A DNA stretch of 64,000 nucleotides from Herbaspirillum robiniae (GCF_002213415.1 NZ_NJGU01000013.1:105316-169315); one strand, 5' to 3'; positions 10,780-20,188 are shown, counted from the first letter of the stretch. Program-made: numbers and translations. The notes: a model not told the origin generated them from the letters alone.

Positions 10780-12012
10780 ATGCTGCCGGCCATGGATTCG
10801 CTGATTTCCGCCGCCGCCCGCGCCCTTGCCGCCGGCGATCCGCTGGGTGCGCTCAAGCGCGTCGCCCTGCGTGAAGATCCGCCGGCGCTGGCCCTGCGCG
10901 GCATCGCCATGGCCCAGCTGGGCGAACATGCGCGCGCCCGCGAGTTGCTTCGTCGCGCGGGCAACGCTTTCGGTTCCCATGAATCGCTGTCCCGTGCGCG
11001 CTGCGTGGTGGCCGAGGCCGAGGTGGCGCTGGCCGAGCGCGATTTCGCCGGCTCGCCGCGCGCGCTGGAGGCCGCCCTCGCCACCCTCGAGGCCCACCAG
11101 GATATTCCCAACGCCATCCAGGCGCGACTGATCGCCGCGCGCCGGCTGTTGCTGCTGGGCCGCCTGCCGGCCGCAGCCGGCGCGCTGGCGCCGCTGGCCG
11201 GACAAGCGTTGGCGCCGCCGACGGCGGCCCTGGCCGGCCTGCTCAACGCCGAGCTGAAGCTGCGCTCGCTGCAGCCCGCGGCCGCCGGCGCCGATCTCGA
11301 TGCCGCCCGCGCGGCGGCGCAAAGCGCCGGCATCCCGGCGCTGCTGGCCGAGGTGGAAGAAACCGCGGCGCGGATGTCGCGTCCGGCCGCGCGCCGCATC
11401 CGGCCGCACGCGGAGCAGGTGCTGCGCGTGGACGAAGTGGCGGCGCTGCTGCAGTCGCCGGCGCTGGTGGTGGATGGCTGCCGCCGCACGCTGGGCGCCG
11501 GCGGCGTGCGCATCCCGCTGGCCCGGCGGCCGGTGCTGTTCGCCCTGGCGCGCGCGCTGGCCGAAGCCTGGCCCGGCGAAGCGCCGCGCGAACGCCTGAT
11601 CGAGCAAGCCTTTCGCACCCGTTCCCCGGATGAGACGCACCGCGCCCGACTGCGCGTGGAGATCGGGCGGTTGCGCGCGCTGGTCAAGGGCCTCGCGCGG
11701 ATCGACGCCGGCGCGCTCGGTTTCTCCCTGCGCCCGCTGGACGGCGGCGAGGTGGCCTTGCTGGCGCCGCCGCTGGAAGGCGACCAGGCCGAGCTGCTGG
11801 CGCTGCTGGCCGACGGCGCGGCCTGGTCGACCTCGGCGCTGGCCCTGGCGCTGGATGCCAGCCAGCGCACCGTCCAGCGCGCCCTGGCCGAGCTGGAGGC
11901 CGGCGGCCGGGTGCGCTCCATCGGCCGCGCCCGCGCGCAGCGCTGGCTGGCGCCGCCGCTGGCCGGATTCACGACAATCTTGTTACTCCCGGCGGCGCTG
12001 GCGTTGGAATAA
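10780..12012 (+). CDS. Helix-turn-helix regulator with Ala-rich TPR-like N-terminus
   Basis: About 410 residues from the ATG at 10780; the ATG at 10792 (MDSLISAAARAL) is equally possible. The first 200 residues are alanine/leucine-rich helical repeats resembling TPRs. Residues after about 230 hold a winged-helix-like segment (LIEQAFRTR, HRARLRVEIGRLRALV), and near the C-terminus there is an HTH (SALALALDASQRTVQRALAELEAGGRVR). It may control the beta-propeller and DUF899 genes that follow in the same direction, but this is inference from adjacency. Confidence 0.65.
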   Translation: MLPAMDSLISAAARALAAGDPLGALKRVALREDPPALALRGIAMAQLGEHARARELLRRAGNAFGSHESLSRARCVVAEAEVALAERDFAGSPRALEAALATLEAHQDIPNAIQARLIAARRLLLLGRLPAAAGALAPLAGQALAPPTAALAGLLNAELKLRSLQPAAAGADLDAARAAAQSAGIPALLAEVEETAARMSRPAARRIRPHAEQVLRVDEVAALLQSPALVVDGCRRTLGAGGVRIPLARRPVLFALARALAEAWPGEAPRERLIEQAFRTRSPDETHRARLRVEIGRLRALVKGLARIDAGALGFSLRPLDGGEVALLAPPLEGDQAELLALLADGAAWSTSALALALDASQRTVQRALAELEAGGRVRSIGRARAQRWLAPPLAGFTTILLLPAALALE

Positions 12013-12075
12013 AGTGTCTTCATCGCGCCGGCAAACAGATGTATCAAGGCGCCAACCCATCCAAGGAGTGTTGCC

Positions 12076-12741
12076 ATGGACACCAGCCAAACCGCCGCAC
12101 GCGATGCAAGCGTGGCAAGCGCAGCCGACATCGTGCGTGAATACGGCCCCTTCCCGGGCGCACCCGCGATCCACGGCGTGACCTGGGACGGCGGGCAGGT
12201 ATGGGCCGCCACCGGCACGCGCCTGCTGTCCATCGATCCGGCCACCGGCGACGCCGGCCGCGCGCTGGAGCGCCCCTGCGACGCCGGCACCGCCTTCGAC
12301 GGCAAGCACCTCTACCAGATCGCCGAGCAGCGCATCGACAAGATCGATCCCGCCACCGGCGAGGTGCTGGCCTCGATCCCGGCGCCCGGCCACGGTTTCG
12401 ACTCGGGCCTGACCTGGGCGGAAGGCAGCCTGTGGGTGGGCCAGTACCGCGACCGCAAGATCCATCGCATCGATCCCGCCACCGGCGCCATCCAGCGCAC
12501 CATCGAATCGAAACGCTTCGTCACCGGCGTGACCTGGGTCGACGGCCAGCTGTGGCACGGCACCTGGGAAGGCGACGACAGCGACATCCGCCGCATCGAC
12601 CCCGACAGCGGCGAGGTGCTGCAGCAGCTGCGCATGCCGCCGGGCACGGGCGTAAGCGGCCTCGAGTCCGACGGCGCCGACCTGTTCTACGCCGGCGGCG
12701 GCGCCAGCGGCAAGGTGCGCGCGGTGCGCCGGCCGAAGTAA
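12076..12741 (+). CDS. Beta-propeller protein, glutamine cyclotransferase/SMP-30-like
   Basis: The 221-residue protein has regular repeats containing IDPATGD, IDPATGE, IDPATGA and IDPDSGE, each preceded by a W- or L-x-V/H strand (GGQVWAATGT, GSLWVGQY, GQLWHGTW). This pattern is typical of PQQ/YVTN-like or glutaminyl cyclase-like propellers. There is no signal peptide, so it should be cytosolic. AAGGAG precedes the ATG. It lies 63 bases after the regulator and 66 before the DUF899 gene, suggesting co-transcription. The catalytic role is unknown. Confidence 0.75.
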   Translation: MDTSQTAARDASVASAADIVREYGPFPGAPAIHGVTWDGGQVWAATGTRLLSIDPATGDAGRALERPCDAGTAFDGKHLYQIAEQRIDKIDPATGEVLASIPAPGHGFDSGLTWAEGSLWVGQYRDRKIHRIDPATGAIQRTIESKRFVTGVTWVDGQLWHGTWEGDDSDIRRIDPDSGEVLQQLRMPPGTGVSGLESDGADLFYAGGGASGKVRAVRRPK

Positions 12742-12807
12742 GACCCGCCTTTTCTCTTTCACCTTCGTCAATCAATCGCATGGCCTTCACTGGCCAGGGA
12801 GTCCCTC

Positions 12808-13584
12808 ATGGATATCGCACATCACCCCGTCGTCTCCACCGACCAATGGCTGCAGGCGCGAGGCCGGCTGCTGGAGCGCGAAAAGGAAATCATGCGCCTG
12901 CAAGACCGGCTGGCGGCCGAACGCCGCGCGTTGCCCTGGCGCGCGGTGGACAAGGACTACCGCTTCGACACGCCCGAAGGCCTGCGTAACCTGCCCGAAC
13001 TGTTCGCCGGCCGTCGCCAGCTGCTGGTGCAGCACTTCATGTTCGGCCCGGGCTGGGAGGAAGGCTGCCCCAGCTGTTCCTACATGGCCGATCACAGCGA
13101 CGGCATGAACCCGCACCTGGCGCAGCGCGACATCACGCTGGTGGCGGTGTCGCGCGCGCCGCTGGCCGAGATCGCGCGCTTTCGCCGGCGCATGGGCTGG
13201 CGCTTCGACTGGGTGTCTTCGCATGGCAGCGACTTCAATGCCGATTTCGGCGTCAGCTTCGATGCGCGCGAGCAGGCCGCCGGCGAGGTCGACTACAACT
13301 ACGCCCGGCGTCCCTTCCCGCATGCCGAGGCGCCGGGCATCAGCGTGTTCGTGCAGGGCGAGGACGGCCGCATTTATCACAGCTACTCGACCTACGGCCG
13401 CGGCGTGGAAGTGATGATGGGCGCCTACCGCCTGATGGATCTCACGCCCGGCGGCCGCGGCGAGCGCGATGTGCCGCACAAGATGGAATGGGTGCGCCAT
13501 CACGACCGCTACGAGCGCCACGAACGCTCGGCGACGCCGGCCGGCGTAGCGACGGAGTCGTCATGCTGCCGCGGCCGCGGTTGA
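12808..13584 (+). CDS. DUF899 thioredoxin-like family protein
   Basis: The 258-residue protein contains the DUF899 landmarks: KEIMRLQDRLAAERRALPW near residue 30, FMFGPGWEEGCPSCSYMADH with a CxxC, GWRFDWVSSHGSDFNADFGV, and HSYSTYGRGVEVMMGAYRLMDLTP. The fold is a modified thioredoxin, and function is unestablished in the family. The C-terminal 20 residues are poorly conserved in appearance and overlap the next small reading frame. Confidence 0.85.
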   Translation: MDIAHHPVVSTDQWLQARGRLLEREKEIMRLQDRLAAERRALPWRAVDKDYRFDTPEGLRNLPELFAGRRQLLVQHFMFGPGWEEGCPSCSYMADHSDGMNPHLAQRDITLVAVSRAPLAEIARFRRRMGWRFDWVSSHGSDFNADFGVSFDAREQAAGEVDYNYARRPFPHAEAPGISVFVQGEDGRIYHSYSTYGRGVEVMMGAYRLMDLTPGGRGERDVPHKMEWVRHHDRYERHERSATPAGVATESSCCRGRG

Positions 13585-13901
13585 ACGGACGCGCCGCGTC
13601 GGCCGGCTCCCGCAAAATGCGAATCCCGGCTCGCGGCGCATATCCCTGGCTGCTGTCGCTGCTGGCCTGCGGCTGGCACTTCGCCGCCTTGCTGCTGGCG
13701 CCGGCGATGCCCTTGTGCGGCGGCGCGAAAAGCGGGTCGATGCTCGCTCTCTTGGCCCTTGCCGGGCTGCACGCCGTGGCCGTGCCGGTCGCAGCCTGCA
13801 GTCCGGCGTGGCTGGCGCGCATGCTGCCCGCAGGCAAGAGCGGACGGCCCGCATTGCCGCAAAGGAAATACGAGTCGGCTCCAAGCTCAGGTCAACCGTA
13901 A
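13563..13901 (+). CDS. Small predicted membrane protein, hypothetical
   Basis: The 112-residue frame starts 22 bases inside the DUF899 gene. It shows two hydrophobic segments (residues about 28-52 and 60-82), consistent with an integral membrane protein translationally coupled to DUF899. I recognise no family, and no clear RBS is visible apart from the overlap. It could be a spurious frame in GC-rich sequence. Confidence 0.4.
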   Translation: MLPRPRLNGRAASAGSRKMRIPARGAYPWLLSLLACGWHFAALLLAPAMPLCGGAKSGSMLALLALAGLHAVAVPVAACSPAWLARMLPAGKSGRPALPQRKYESAPSSGQP

Positions 13902-13977
13902 GCCGTCTGGATCGTTGTGGGAAGCGTTGCCCGGAAATCGGGCGGCGCCACTCCATCTCCACCATCACAACGCCACC

Positions 13978-14535
13978 ATGACGGAAGCTACTGAAAACCT
14001 GGAACACGCGGAGCATGCCCATGCCTCCGGCAACAAGAAACTGGCCTTGCTCATCGCGATCCTCGCGCTGGTCCTGGCGGTCACCGAAACCCTGTCCAAG
14101 TCCTACCAGACCGAAGTCATCCTGAAGCACCAGGAGGCGGCGAACCTGTGGGCCTTCTTCCAGGCCAAGTCGATCCGCGGCAACTCGGCGCAACTGGCCA
14201 AGACCCAGCTCTCGCTGCTGGGCAACGCCAAGGATGAGCGCATCGTCGCCGCCATCGCCAAGCTGGACGACGCCATCGCCCATTACGACAGCGACGAGAA
14301 GAGCGGCGAAGGCAAGAAGGAGCTGTCGCACAAGGCGCGCGAGGCCGAGCACGAGGCCCATGCCTACATGGAGAAATACGAGAAGATGGAGATGGCCGCC
14401 GGCATGCTGCAGGTCGCCATCGTGCTGGCCTCGGCCACCATCATCACCGGCGTGGGCGTGCTGGCCTACCTGTCGATGGGCATCGGCGTGGTCGCGCTGG
14501 CCTTCATCGGCGCCGGACTGTTCATGGTGGTCTGA
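13978..14535 (+). CDS. DUF4337 domain-containing membrane protein
   Basis: 185 residues from the ATG at 13978 (MTEATENLEHAEHAHA). There is an N-terminal His/Glu-rich tail, a first membrane segment LALLIAILALVLAVTETL, a charged alpha-helical middle (KSYQTEVILKHQEAANLWAFFQAKSIR), and two C-terminal hydrophobic segments. This matches the DUF4337 architecture. Function is unknown. The longer open frame upstream overlaps the previous frame and lacks family support. Confidence 0.8.
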   Translation: MTEATENLEHAEHAHASGNKKLALLIAILALVLAVTETLSKSYQTEVILKHQEAANLWAFFQAKSIRGNSAQLAKTQLSLLGNAKDERIVAAIAKLDDAIAHYDSDEKSGEGKKELSHKAREAEHEAHAYMEKYEKMEMAAGMLQVAIVLASATIITGVGVLAYLSMGIGVVALAFIGAGLFMVV

Positions 14536-14719
14536 GCCGCTTCCCTGCCACCGCCCGCCATGGCATGCCCAGGCATGTCCAGCGCGGGCGGCGCGCCTCC
14601 CTCCGGAACCGCCGGTTCGCGACGATTCCACAAAATCTCCGTAGTTTGCGCCAAGCCTTGCCCCTGCGGCCAAGGCATACTGCGAGGCTCGCAGTTTTCC
14701 TGGCAAAGATTTTCAGACG

Positions 14720-15664
14720 ATGAGTTCCAATACGATCCTGCGCGGCATCCTGTTCGGCGCGCTGACCGGCGCGGCCTGGGGCCTGGTGTTCCTGGCCCCC
14801 GAACTGACCCGCGATTTCTCTCCCTGGCAGCTGGCGGCCGGCCGTTACCTGGCTTACGGCCTGTTCGCCGCGGTGCTGATCGCGCCGCGCCTGCGCGCGC
14901 TGCTGCCGCACCTGGGCCTGGCCGAATGGCGCGCGCTGGTGTGGCTGAGCCTCTTGGGCAATGTGGTGTACTACGTGTTCCTGGCCAGCGCCGTGCAGAT
15001 GGGCGGCATGGCGATGACCTCGCTGGTGATCGGCTTCCTGCCGGTGGCGGTGACCATCATCGGCAGCCGCGGCAAGGGCGCGGTGCCGATCGCCAAACTG
15101 GCGCCGTCGCTGGCGCTGGGCCTGGCCGGCATCGCCTGCGTGGCCTGGCAGTCGTTGGGCGGCGCGCAGGCGTCGGCGGCCGGCTCGCAGCAGGTGATCG
15201 GCTTCTTCTGCGCGCTGGGCGCACTGGTGTCGTGGACCACCTATGCGGTGGGCAACAGCCGCTGGCTGGCGCGGCTGCACGCGATTTCGGCGCATGACTG
15301 GAGCTTGCTCACCGGGCTGGTCACGGGGCTGCTGTCGCTGTTCATCGCGGTTCCCGCCTTCACCATCCTGCTGGAGCCGCGCAGCGGCGCGCAGTGGACG
15401 AGCTTCATCGGCGTGTGCGCCGGCGTGGCGATCTTCGCTTCGATCTTCGGCAACGCCTGCTGGAACAAGGCCAGCCGCCTGCTGCCGCTGACCATGATCG
15501 GGCAGATGATCCTGTTCGAGACGCTGTTCGCGCTGCTCTACGGCTTCCTGTGGGAGCGCCGCCTGCCTACCCTGCTGGAGACGGCGGCGATGGTGCTGGT
15601 CACCGCCAGCGTGATGCTGTGCGTGTCGGCGCACAGGGTGGTGGATGAAGGCGGCGGACACTGA
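14720..15664 (+). CDS. DMT-superfamily transporter (EamA family)
   Basis: The 314-residue protein has about ten hydrophobic segments arranged as two EamA repeats (first GALTGAAWGLVFLAPE, second after LGALVSWTTYAVGN). Family members export amino acids or metabolites across the inner membrane. The substrate cannot be told from sequence. It stands alone, with a bidirectional terminator separating it from convergent tcdA. Confidence 0.88.
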   Translation: MSSNTILRGILFGALTGAAWGLVFLAPELTRDFSPWQLAAGRYLAYGLFAAVLIAPRLRALLPHLGLAEWRALVWLSLLGNVVYYVFLASAVQMGGMAMTSLVIGFLPVAVTIIGSRGKGAVPIAKLAPSLALGLAGIACVAWQSLGGAQASAAGSQQVIGFFCALGALVSWTTYAVGNSRWLARLHAISAHDWSLLTGLVTGLLSLFIAVPAFTILLEPRSGAQWTSFIGVCAGVAIFASIFGNACWNKASRLLPLTMIGQMILFETLFALLYGFLWERRLPTLLETAAMVLVTASVMLCVSAHRVVDEGGGH

Positions 15665-15682
15665 ACCTGCCCTCGCCAATGA

Positions 15683-15720
15683 AAAACGCCTTGCGCTCTA
15701 CAGCCGCAAGGCGTTTTGTT
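15683..15720. terminator. Bidirectional terminator between the DMT transporter gene and tcdA
   Basis: Arms AAAACGCCTTGCG (15683-15695) and CGCAAGGCGTTTT (15705-15717) are perfectly complementary with A- and T-runs on both sides. Confidence 0.85.
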
Positions 15721-15736
15721 TTGGGCTGTGGAAAAC

Positions 15737-16642
15737 TCAAGTTTGCTGGGCGAGCTTCTTCAACACATGCGAGGCCGCCACCAGTCCGAACGAGGCGGTC
15801 ACCACCATCGCCGAGCCGAAGCCGGCGCAGTTCAGGCCGGTCACGCCGCCTTGCGTGACATCTTGCGCCGCAGCCATGTCGGCGGCGTCGCCGCCGATGT
15901 CCATGTCCTCGCCGCCCGCGGCGGCCGGATCGATCACGCAGGCCTCGCCTTCGCCGAACTCCGGAAAGCGCAGCGGCTCGGTGGAAAACACGGCGTCGAT
16001 GTGGAACTTGTTCTTGGTCCCGCGCGGGAAGCCGTGCTGCGAACGCAGGCGCTTGCGCACCTTGGCCAGCAGCGGCTCCTGCTCGGTGCGGCAGAGGTCG
16101 CGGATCTCGATCATGGTGGGATCGATCTGGCCGCCGGCGCTGCCGATGGTCACCAACGGGATCTTGTGGTCGCGGCACCAGACCATCATGGCAACCTTGG
16201 CCGGGACGTTGTCGACGGCATCGACCACGTAATCAAAACGGTCGGTGCCGATCATCTGCGCCACATTCCCGGGATCGACGAAGTCTTCCACCTCGGTCAC
16301 CACGCAGGTCGGGTTGATCAGCATGATGCGCTCGCGCAGCGCGGTCACCTTGGCTTTCCCCAGCGTATCGGACAAGGCGTGGATCTGGCGGTTGACGTTG
16401 GACTCGGCCAGGTTGTCGAGGTCGATCATGGTGATGTGGCCGATGGCGCTGCGCGCCAGCGCCTCCACGATCCAGGAACCGACGCCGCCCACGCCCACCA
16501 CGCACACGCGCGCGTTGCGAAAACGCTCCAGGGCGCGGGCGCCGTACAGGCGCGCCACGCCGCCGAAGCGGCGGTCGTAGTCGATATCGTGCAGGCCGGC
16601 GTCGGCGGACGCGCCCGTGGTGTTGTCTGCGGTAGTGCTCAT
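15737..16642 (-). CDS. tcdA: tRNA threonylcarbamoyladenosine dehydratase
   Basis: The 301-residue E1-like (ThiF/MoeB) protein has the nucleotide loop VVGVGGVGSWIVEALARSAI, the DLDNLAESNVNRQ segment and a C-terminal extension typical of TcdA/CsdL (NCAGFGSAMVVTASFGLVAA). It uses ATP to cyclise t6A37 of tRNAs to ct6A. An unusual Gly/Ala/Asp-rich insert (about residues 240-260) precedes the final helices. It stands alone, with terminators on both sides. Confidence 0.93.
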   Translation of the reverse strand: MSTTADNTTGASADAGLHDIDYDRRFGGVARLYGARALERFRNARVCVVGVGGVGSWIVEALARSAIGHITMIDLDNLAESNVNRQIHALSDTLGKAKVTALRERIMLINPTCVVTEVEDFVDPGNVAQMIGTDRFDYVVDAVDNVPAKVAMMVWCRDHKIPLVTIGSAGGQIDPTMIEIRDLCRTEQEPLLAKVRKRLRSQHGFPRGTKNKFHIDAVFSTEPLRFPEFGEGEACVIDPAAAGGEDMDIGGDAADMAAAQDVTQGGVTGLNCAGFGSAMVVTASFGLVAASHVLKKLAQQT

Positions 16643-16752
16643 GGAACTGGTCTGCTATGGATGTGCCGGAAGTCGGCGGACGATGCCGCATTATCCCGGT
16701 TTTGCCGCCGGCCTGCCGGGGCGGGCCAGGCCGGCGATGTCCGGGCCTTACA

Positions 16753-16787
16753 TAAAAAAGGGCCGCAGCGTGCGGCTGCGGCCCTTT
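16753..16787 (-). terminator. Terminator of the yajC-secD-secF operon
   Basis: Arms AAGGGCCGCAG and CTGCGGCCCTT are followed on the minus strand by a T-run, just after the secF stop. Confidence 0.88.
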
Positions 16788-16808
16788 CTGACGACAGGCT
16801 GCGAGGGC

Positions 16809-17753
16809 TTACACCACCGCGCCGCCGTTCTCGTCCTTGACCTTGACCGGCTTGATCAGGTCTTCGCGCTTCACGCCCAGCCACATGGCCAGGGCGGCGG
16901 CGACGAACACCGACGAATAGATGCCGAACAGGATGCCGATGGTCAGCGCCAGCGCGAAGTAGTGCAGCGTCGGGCCGCCGAAGAAGAACATCGCCAGCAC
17001 CATCATTTCGGTGGAGCCGTGGGTGATGATGGTACGCGACATGGTGCTGGTGATCGCGTGGTTCAGCACCTCGGGCGTGGACAGCTTGCCGAAGCGGCGG
17101 TCGCGGAAGGCTTCGCGCACCCGGTCGAACACCACCACCGATTCGTTGACCGAGTAGCCCAGCACGGCCAGGATCGCGGCCAGCACGGTCAGCGAGAACT
17201 CCCACTGGAAGAAGGCGAAGAAGCCCAGGATGATGATCACGTCGTGCAGGTTGGCGATCACCGCCGCCACCGCGAACTTCCATTCGAAGCGGAAAGCCAG
17301 GTAGATCACGATGCCCACCACCACCATGGCCAGCGCCATCAGGCCGTCGTGCGCCAGCTCGTCGCCCACCTGCGGACCGACGAACTCGACGCGCTGCAGG
17401 CGCACCTCCGGATCGTCAGCCTTCAGCGCGGCGGTCACCTTCTCGCTTTGCTGGCTGGCGTTCACGCCCGGTTGCGCCGGCAGGCGGATCATCACGTCCT
17501 GGGCGGTGCCGAAGCTCTGCACCAGGGTGTCGCGGTAGCCCAGGCCTTCCACCGACTTGCGGATCTTCTCCAGGTCGGCCGGCTTGCTGTAGGCCATTTC
17601 CATGACCGTGCCGCCGGTGAACTCGATCGAGAAATGCAGGCCCTTGGTCAGCAGGAAGAACACTGCCGCCACGAAGGTCAGCGCCGAGATCGCGTTGAAG
17701 ATCAACGCGTTGCGCATGAAGGGAATGTCTTTTTTGATGCGGAAAAATTCCAT
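16809..17753 (-). CDS. secF: Protein translocase subunit SecF
   Basis: The 314-residue protein has six membrane segments. The first large periplasmic loop starts with LHFSIEFTGGTVMEMAY. Further landmarks are the transmembrane motif VLGYSVNESVVVFDRVRE and the conserved LNHAITSTMSRTI. SecF works with SecD in the SecYEG translocon, using the proton motive force for late export steps. The C-terminal tail (REDLIKPVKVKDENGGAVV) is short and charged. It is the third gene of the yajC-secD-secF operon. Confidence 0.97.
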   Translation of the reverse strand: MEFFRIKKDIPFMRNALIFNAISALTFVAAVFFLLTKGLHFSIEFTGGTVMEMAYSKPADLEKIRKSVEGLGYRDTLVQSFGTAQDVMIRLPAQPGVNASQQSEKVTAALKADDPEVRLQRVEFVGPQVGDELAHDGLMALAMVVVGIVIYLAFRFEWKFAVAAVIANLHDVIIILGFFAFFQWEFSLTVLAAILAVLGYSVNESVVVFDRVREAFRDRRFGKLSTPEVLNHAITSTMSRTIITHGSTEMMVLAMFFFGGPTLHYFALALTIGILFGIYSSVFVAAALAMWLGVKREDLIKPVKVKDENGGAVV

Positions 17754-17831
17754 CGCTATCCTTTCGGTGCCGGCCGCGGGGCGAAGCCCTGCGCGGTCCG
17801 GCTTAAATCACTGTCGGTCCCGTCGTGCCGG

Positions 17832-19736
17832 TCACTTCACTTCGCGCTTGGCCGAAGCCTTGCCGGAAGTGGTCAGGGTCTCGCCGTCCGGCTTCCAGAT
17901 CTGGCCGATGGCCAGGCTGGAGAGCTTCTTCTTGCGGCCGTACCAGAGGTTGACCACGCCGCGCGAGAAGAACACGGCCGAGAACATCGAGGTCAGGATG
18001 CCCAGGCAGTGCACCACCGCGAAGCCGCGGATGGCGCCCGAACCGAAGATCAGCAGCGCGAGGCCGGCGATCAGGGTGGTCACGTTGGAGTCCAGGATGG
18101 TGGCCCAGGCGCGGTCGAAGCCGGCGGCGATCGCCGCCTGCGGCGAGTTGCCGGCGCGCAGTTCCTCGCGGATGCGTTCGTTGATCAGCACGTTGGAGTC
18201 GATCGCCATGCCCAGCGCCAGCGCGATGGCGGCGATACCAGGCAGCGTCAGCGTGACCTGCAGCGTGGACAGCAGCGCCACCAGCAGCAGCACGTTGATC
18301 GACAGCGCCAGGGCGCTGAAGAAACCGAACAGCTGGTAATAGATCACCATGAAGATGGCCATCGCCGCGAAGCCGTACAGCACCGAGTCGAAGCCCTTCT
18401 TGATGTTGTCGGCGCCCAGCTGCGGGCCGATGGTGCGTTCTTCGATGATGTCCATCGGCGCGGCCAGGGAACCGGCGCGCAGCAGCAGGGCCAGGTCGCC
18501 GGCGGCTTCGGGCGAACCCATGCCGGTGATCTGGAAGCGCGAGCCCAGCTCGGAGCGGATGGTCGCCACGGTCAGGACTTCGCCCTTGCCCTTTTCGAAC
18601 AGCACGATGGCCATCGCCTTGCCGACCTTTTCACGGGTCGCTTCGCGCATCTTGCGGCCGCCGTCGCCGTTGAGGTCGATGCTGACCGCAGGCTGGTGGT
18701 TCTCGTCGAAGCTGGCCGAGGCGTTGGAGATGTAGTCGCCGGTCAGCACCGGTTCCTTGTTCAGCACCACCGGGGCACCCTTGCCGATCTTGAACAGCTC
18801 GGAGCCGAACGGGATGGCGGTGGTCTCTTCGGTGCCGCGCACCACGCTCTCGTCGACCATGCGCACTTCCAGCGTGGCGGTGCGGCCGATGATGTCCTTG
18901 GCGCGCGAGACGTCCTGCACGCCCGGCAGCTCGACCACGATGCGGTCGGCGCCCTGGCGCTGGATCAGCGGCTCGGCCACGCCCAGCTCGTTGACGCGCT
19001 TGGACAGGGTGGAGATGTTCTGCTTGACGCCGTCTTCCTGGGTCTGCTTCAGCGCTTCGGGACGCAGCGTGGCGACCAGCTTGAGGTCGTCGCCGGCGCC
19101 GGCGTCGGTGAGCACCAGTTCCTGCATCTCGGCCAGGGTCGAACGGGCCTTGTTGCGGGTGTCGGCGTCGCGGAAGGAGATCTCGATGGTGTCGCCGCTG
19201 CGGCTGATGCCGGAGTGGCGGATGTTCTTGTCGCGCAGCAGGCTGCGCACGCTCGATTGCAGGCCTTGCAGGCGCTTGTTCAGCACGGCCTTGATGTCGA
19301 CCTGCATCAGGAAGTGCACGCCGCCGCGCAAGTCCAGGCCCAGGTACATCGGGAAGGCATGCAGGCTCTGCAGCCACTGCGGGGTGTTGGGCAGCAGGTT
19401 GAAGGCGACGATGTAGGTCGGATCGGTGGGATCGGTATTCAACTGCTGCTCCAGCAGGGCCTTGGCCTTGAACTGGATGTCGGTGGTCGCGAAACGCGCG
19501 CGCACCGACGGCTGGGCGCCAGCGCTGTCGAACGCCACGCTCTCTGCGGGCAAGTTGCCTTGTTTCAGGATTTCGTCAACGCGGCCGGCCACGGTGGCCT
19601 CGACCTTCAGGGTCGACTTGGCGCTGCTGATCTGTACGGCGGGCGATTCGCCGAAGAAGTTCGGAACGGTGTAGATCACGCCGAACAGAAGGGCCGCGAC
19701 GATCAGTACGTATTTCCAGAGAGAGTAACGATTCAT
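17832..19736 (-). CDS. secD: Protein translocase subunit SecD
   Basis: The 634-residue protein has an N-terminal membrane anchor (WKYVLIVAALLFGVIYTVPN), the D1 motif GLDLRGGVHFLMQVD, a long periplasmic domain, and a C-terminal six-helix RND-like block with ALGMAIDSNVLINERIREE. It partners SecF. It sits 119 bases after yajC, across an intercistronic hairpin, and 78 bases before secF. Confidence 0.97.
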   Translation of the reverse strand: MNRYSLWKYVLIVAALLFGVIYTVPNFFGESPAVQISSAKSTLKVEATVAGRVDEILKQGNLPAESVAFDSAGAQPSVRARFATTDIQFKAKALLEQQLNTDPTDPTYIVAFNLLPNTPQWLQSLHAFPMYLGLDLRGGVHFLMQVDIKAVLNKRLQGLQSSVRSLLRDKNIRHSGISRSGDTIEISFRDADTRNKARSTLAEMQELVLTDAGAGDDLKLVATLRPEALKQTQEDGVKQNISTLSKRVNELGVAEPLIQRQGADRIVVELPGVQDVSRAKDIIGRTATLEVRMVDESVVRGTEETTAIPFGSELFKIGKGAPVVLNKEPVLTGDYISNASASFDENHQPAVSIDLNGDGGRKMREATREKVGKAMAIVLFEKGKGEVLTVATIRSELGSRFQITGMGSPEAAGDLALLLRAGSLAAPMDIIEERTIGPQLGADNIKKGFDSVLYGFAAMAIFMVIYYQLFGFFSALALSINVLLLVALLSTLQVTLTLPGIAAIALALGMAIDSNVLINERIREELRAGNSPQAAIAAGFDRAWATILDSNVTTLIAGLALLIFGSGAIRGFAVVHCLGILTSMFSAVFFSRGVVNLWYGRKKKLSSLAIGQIWKPDGETLTTSGKASAKREVK

Positions 19737-19812
19737 GGTCTTGTGCTTCTAGCTTCCAGAAAGGGCTGCACCGGCCGGGCGGTGCAGCGCAGAACCCGAG
19801 GGCTCTAACAAC

Positions 19813-19837
19813 ATGGGCGCATCAGCGATGCGCCCAT
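19813..19837. other. Intercistronic hairpin between yajC and secD
   Basis: The perfect 11-bp arms ATGGGCGCATC/GATGCGCCCAT have a 3-nt loop. No T-run follows on the operon strand, so it is more likely an RNA-processing or stability element than a terminator. Confidence 0.6.
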
Positions 19838-19855
19838 TGGTCCCGTGCGGCCGGA

Positions 19856-20188
19856 TTACAGGGCCTTGATGGTGCCCTTGGGCAGCAGGGTGGTGACGGC
19901 GCCCTTCTGCACGATGATCTCGTTGCCTTCCGACACTTCGATGGTGATGTAGGCATCGCTCACCTTGGTGATGCGGCCCAGCATGCCGCCGGAGGTCACG
20001 ACTTCGTCGCCCTTGCCCAGCGCGTCCATCATCGCCTTCTGTTCTTTCTGACGCTTCATTTGCGGGCGGATCATCAGGAAGTACAGCACGACGAACATCA
20101 GGATGATCGGCAGGAAGCTGGTCAGGTTACCCAGCATGCCGCCAGGTGCTGCAGTTGCCGTTTGTGCGAATGCGTCGGAAATAAACAC
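19856..20188 (-). CDS. yajC: Preprotein translocase accessory subunit YajC
   Basis: I chose the GTG at 20188 (MFISDAFAQ), because GGAG lies six bases upstream and YajC proteins usually begin this way; a TTG at 20200 would bury that RBS. The 110-residue protein has one membrane segment (LPIILMFVVLYFLMIRPQMK) and the KGDEVVTSGGMLGRI motif. It binds SecDF at the inner membrane. It is the first gene of the operon. Confidence 0.95.
   Translation of the reverse strand: MFISDAFAQTATAAPGGMLGNLTSFLPIILMFVVLYFLMIRPQMKRQKEQKAMMDALGKGDEVVTSGGMLGRITKVSDAYITIEVSEGNEIIVQKGAVTTLLPKGTIKAL

Noticed and set aside
16617..19808. Plus-strand open frame over 1,000 codons
   Set aside because: It is antisense to secF and secD and composed of His/Gln/Arg-rich GC-shadow sequence.
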